From Pseudorhodobacter sp. PARRP1 (lineage in GTDB: Bacteria; Pseudomonadota; Alphaproteobacteria; Rhodobacterales; Rhodobacteraceae), in contig NKIU01000003.1 in NCBI GenBank assembly GCA_002256245.1, positions 372,001 to 436,000 of the forward strand: a DNA stretch of 64,000 nt, in the 5' to 3' direction. The notes beneath the pieces are model-generated. The model did no database searches, was not told where the DNA came from, and was given only the letters and a program-made list of their open reading frames with translations. Made by a program: the position numbers and the translations under genes. Position 1 is the first letter of the stretch. Every line of letters begins with the position of its first letter. Shown here piece after piece: positions 63,204-64,000 of this stretch.

Positions 63204-63842
63204 TTAGCCCGCCGCTTGCGCCATCACCACAGCCAGATCGCCATAGCCGGTAAACCGCCGCTCATAGGCCAGGCCCAGCCGCCGGGCGCAATCCTCTGCC
63301 TTGGCATCCAAGGCCGGATCATTGGTTTGCGCCTGATACACCAGCTTGGTGTAATTGCCGAAATACATGTCGCGCAGTTGCGGATGCTTGTCCAAACCCA
63401 TCGGCCGCCACACAAAGGCATCAAACTGCCGCACCAGAAAATCCGTAAGGTAAAACGCCGTGAACTCGTCCGGGTGGGCCGCAAACACAGCGTTGCCTTC
63501 AAAAAACGAATAACAATGCGGGCCTTCGATCATCTCGACGCCCAGTTCCTTGCACTTTTCCAACAATTGCCCGCCCGTGCCGCAATCGGCGTAAAGCACG
63601 AACACCGCGTCATAGTCGCCGCGTTGCGCCAGCACGGCATTTTCGACCGCAGCGGTGATGCGGTCAGGGTAAAGGTGCAGATTTGCAGGCAGGCATTGCA
63701 GATCCAGATGATCCCAGCCGTTTGCGCGCTTCAGCGCCAGAACTTCATGCGCCAATGCCCCGCAGGCAATCAGCAGCACGCGGCCCTGATGCGCGGGGGC
63801 AAGGCCCTCGTCGGTCAGCACATCATCGGAAATCAATGCCAT
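63204..63842 (-). CDS. DUF1638 family protein
   Basis: This 212-residue protein has the DUF1638 pattern VLLIACGALAHEVLALKRAN, ADCGTGGQLLEKCKELGVEM and GPHCYSFFEG, with conserved Cys residues. In other bacteria DUF1638 genes often occur near corrinoid methyltransferases, but none is visible here. ATG 63,842 (MALISDD) is preferred because the upstream frame overlaps the small membrane gene by more. Confidence 0.82.
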   Translation of the reverse strand: MALISDDVLTDEGLAPAHQGRVLLIACGALAHEVLALKRANGWDHLDLQCLPANLHLYPDRITAAVENAVLAQRGDYDAVFVLYADCGTGGQLLEKCKELGVEMIEGPHCYSFFEGNAVFAAHPDEFTAFYLTDFLVRQFDAFVWRPMGLDKHPQLRDMYFGNYTKLVYQAQTNDPALDAKAEDCARRLGLAYERRFTGYGDLAVVMAQAAG

Positions 63843-63988
63843 CGCAGCGTGCGCACAAACAACGCCAGACAAACCGCCAGCAGCCCCAGCCACGCAAGCG
63901 ACAGGCCCGCCACATGCACCACCGCGATCGAGGCCCCGGCAGTCAGGATCACCCCGAAGATCAGGGCCAGAAAGGTTGGAAGCGGCAT
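63833..63988 (-). CDS. 51-residue membrane protein
   Basis: From ATG 63,988, with AAGGAGG five bases upstream, the frame encodes MPLPTFLALIFGVILTAGAS and a second hydrophobic stretch, ending LRWH. Two helices are predicted. The stop overlaps the DUF1638 start by 10 bp. It is too short for many gene callers; ribosome site and coupling support it. Confidence 0.7.
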   Translation of the reverse strand: MPLPTFLALIFGVILTAGASIAVVHVAGLSLAWLGLLAVCLALFVRTLRWH

Positions 63989-64000
63989 GGCATCCTCCTT

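Noticed and set aside
1-64000. CRISPR arrays, prophage or insertion sequences
   Set aside because: No regularly spaced direct repeats, no integrase, transposase or phage structural genes were seen. The repeats found are short intergenic palindromes.

Overview
This 64 kb window is GC-rich chromosomal DNA from an alphaproteobacterium, most likely a roseobacter-type member of the Rhodobacterales. The evidence is the methylated-amine gene set (tmm, dmmDABC, mgsABC, gmaS), the gene order hisD / UPF0262 / low-molecular-weight phosphatase and infA / maf / RNase G / yacG / tRNA-Phe, the division cluster carrying DUF2484 genes, and repeated copies of a GCCTCCGGCGGGGATATTT-like intergenic element. No insertion sequence, prophage or CRISPR array was seen.

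Region 1 (1-18,000) is a methylated-amine catabolic island. Tmm (16,494-17,837) oxidises trimethylamine to TMAO. DmmDABC (1,152-5,032) demethylates dimethylamine to methylamine, with a folate-binding GcvT-like partner. GmaS and MgsABC (11,025-15,319) turn methylamine into gamma-glutamylmethylamide and then N-methylglutamate. Two APC-family transporters lie between them; one follows three very small membrane proteins (9,595-10,477). A cupin-XRE regulator is at the left end. A loosely palindromic motif (best copy ATTTCCTGACAGGGAAT) lies 74-104 bp upstream of five transcription units, which suggests one regulon. TMAO demethylase (Tdm) and N-methylglutamate dehydrogenase (MgdABCD) are not in the window.

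Region 2 (18,064-31,205) holds an agmatinase-family ureohydrolase, then an unidentified catabolic cluster. A GntR repressor and a DUF1330 protein diverge from DUF1185, an alpha/beta hydrolase, a flavin reductase with an extra C-terminal domain, a luciferase-like monooxygenase and an aldehyde dehydrogenase. A TctDE-type two-component system follows, diverging from a solitary periplasmic binding protein and a TctCBA transporter.

Region 3 (31,347-49,000) has housekeeping genes (tRNA-Phe, yacG, RNase G, maf, infA, LMW phosphatase, UPF0262, hisD, metG). They are interrupted by a block of about 4 kb (nitrilase-family enzyme, GNAT, SnoaL-like protein, NmrA-type reductase, HxlR regulator) bordered by repeat-derived sequence. 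A GlxA-type regulator, a TSUP permease, cytochrome b561/YceI, an aldo-keto reductase, two lipoproteins, and an XRE regulator diverging from a desaturase complete the region.

Region 4 (49,174-63,136) is the distal half of the division and cell-wall (dcw) cluster: ftsW-murG-murC-two DUF2484 genes-murB-ddl-ftsQ-ftsA-ftsZ-lpxC-bamD-recN. The proximal half (mraZ to murD) is absent to its left. The window ends with a DUF1638 gene and a 51-residue membrane protein on the minus strand.

Intergenic spaces carry several families of hairpin-rich repeats. One element of about 185 bp occurs twice with compensatory stem changes and has a third structural relative. All motif, palindrome and homology calls were made by eye without database searches.
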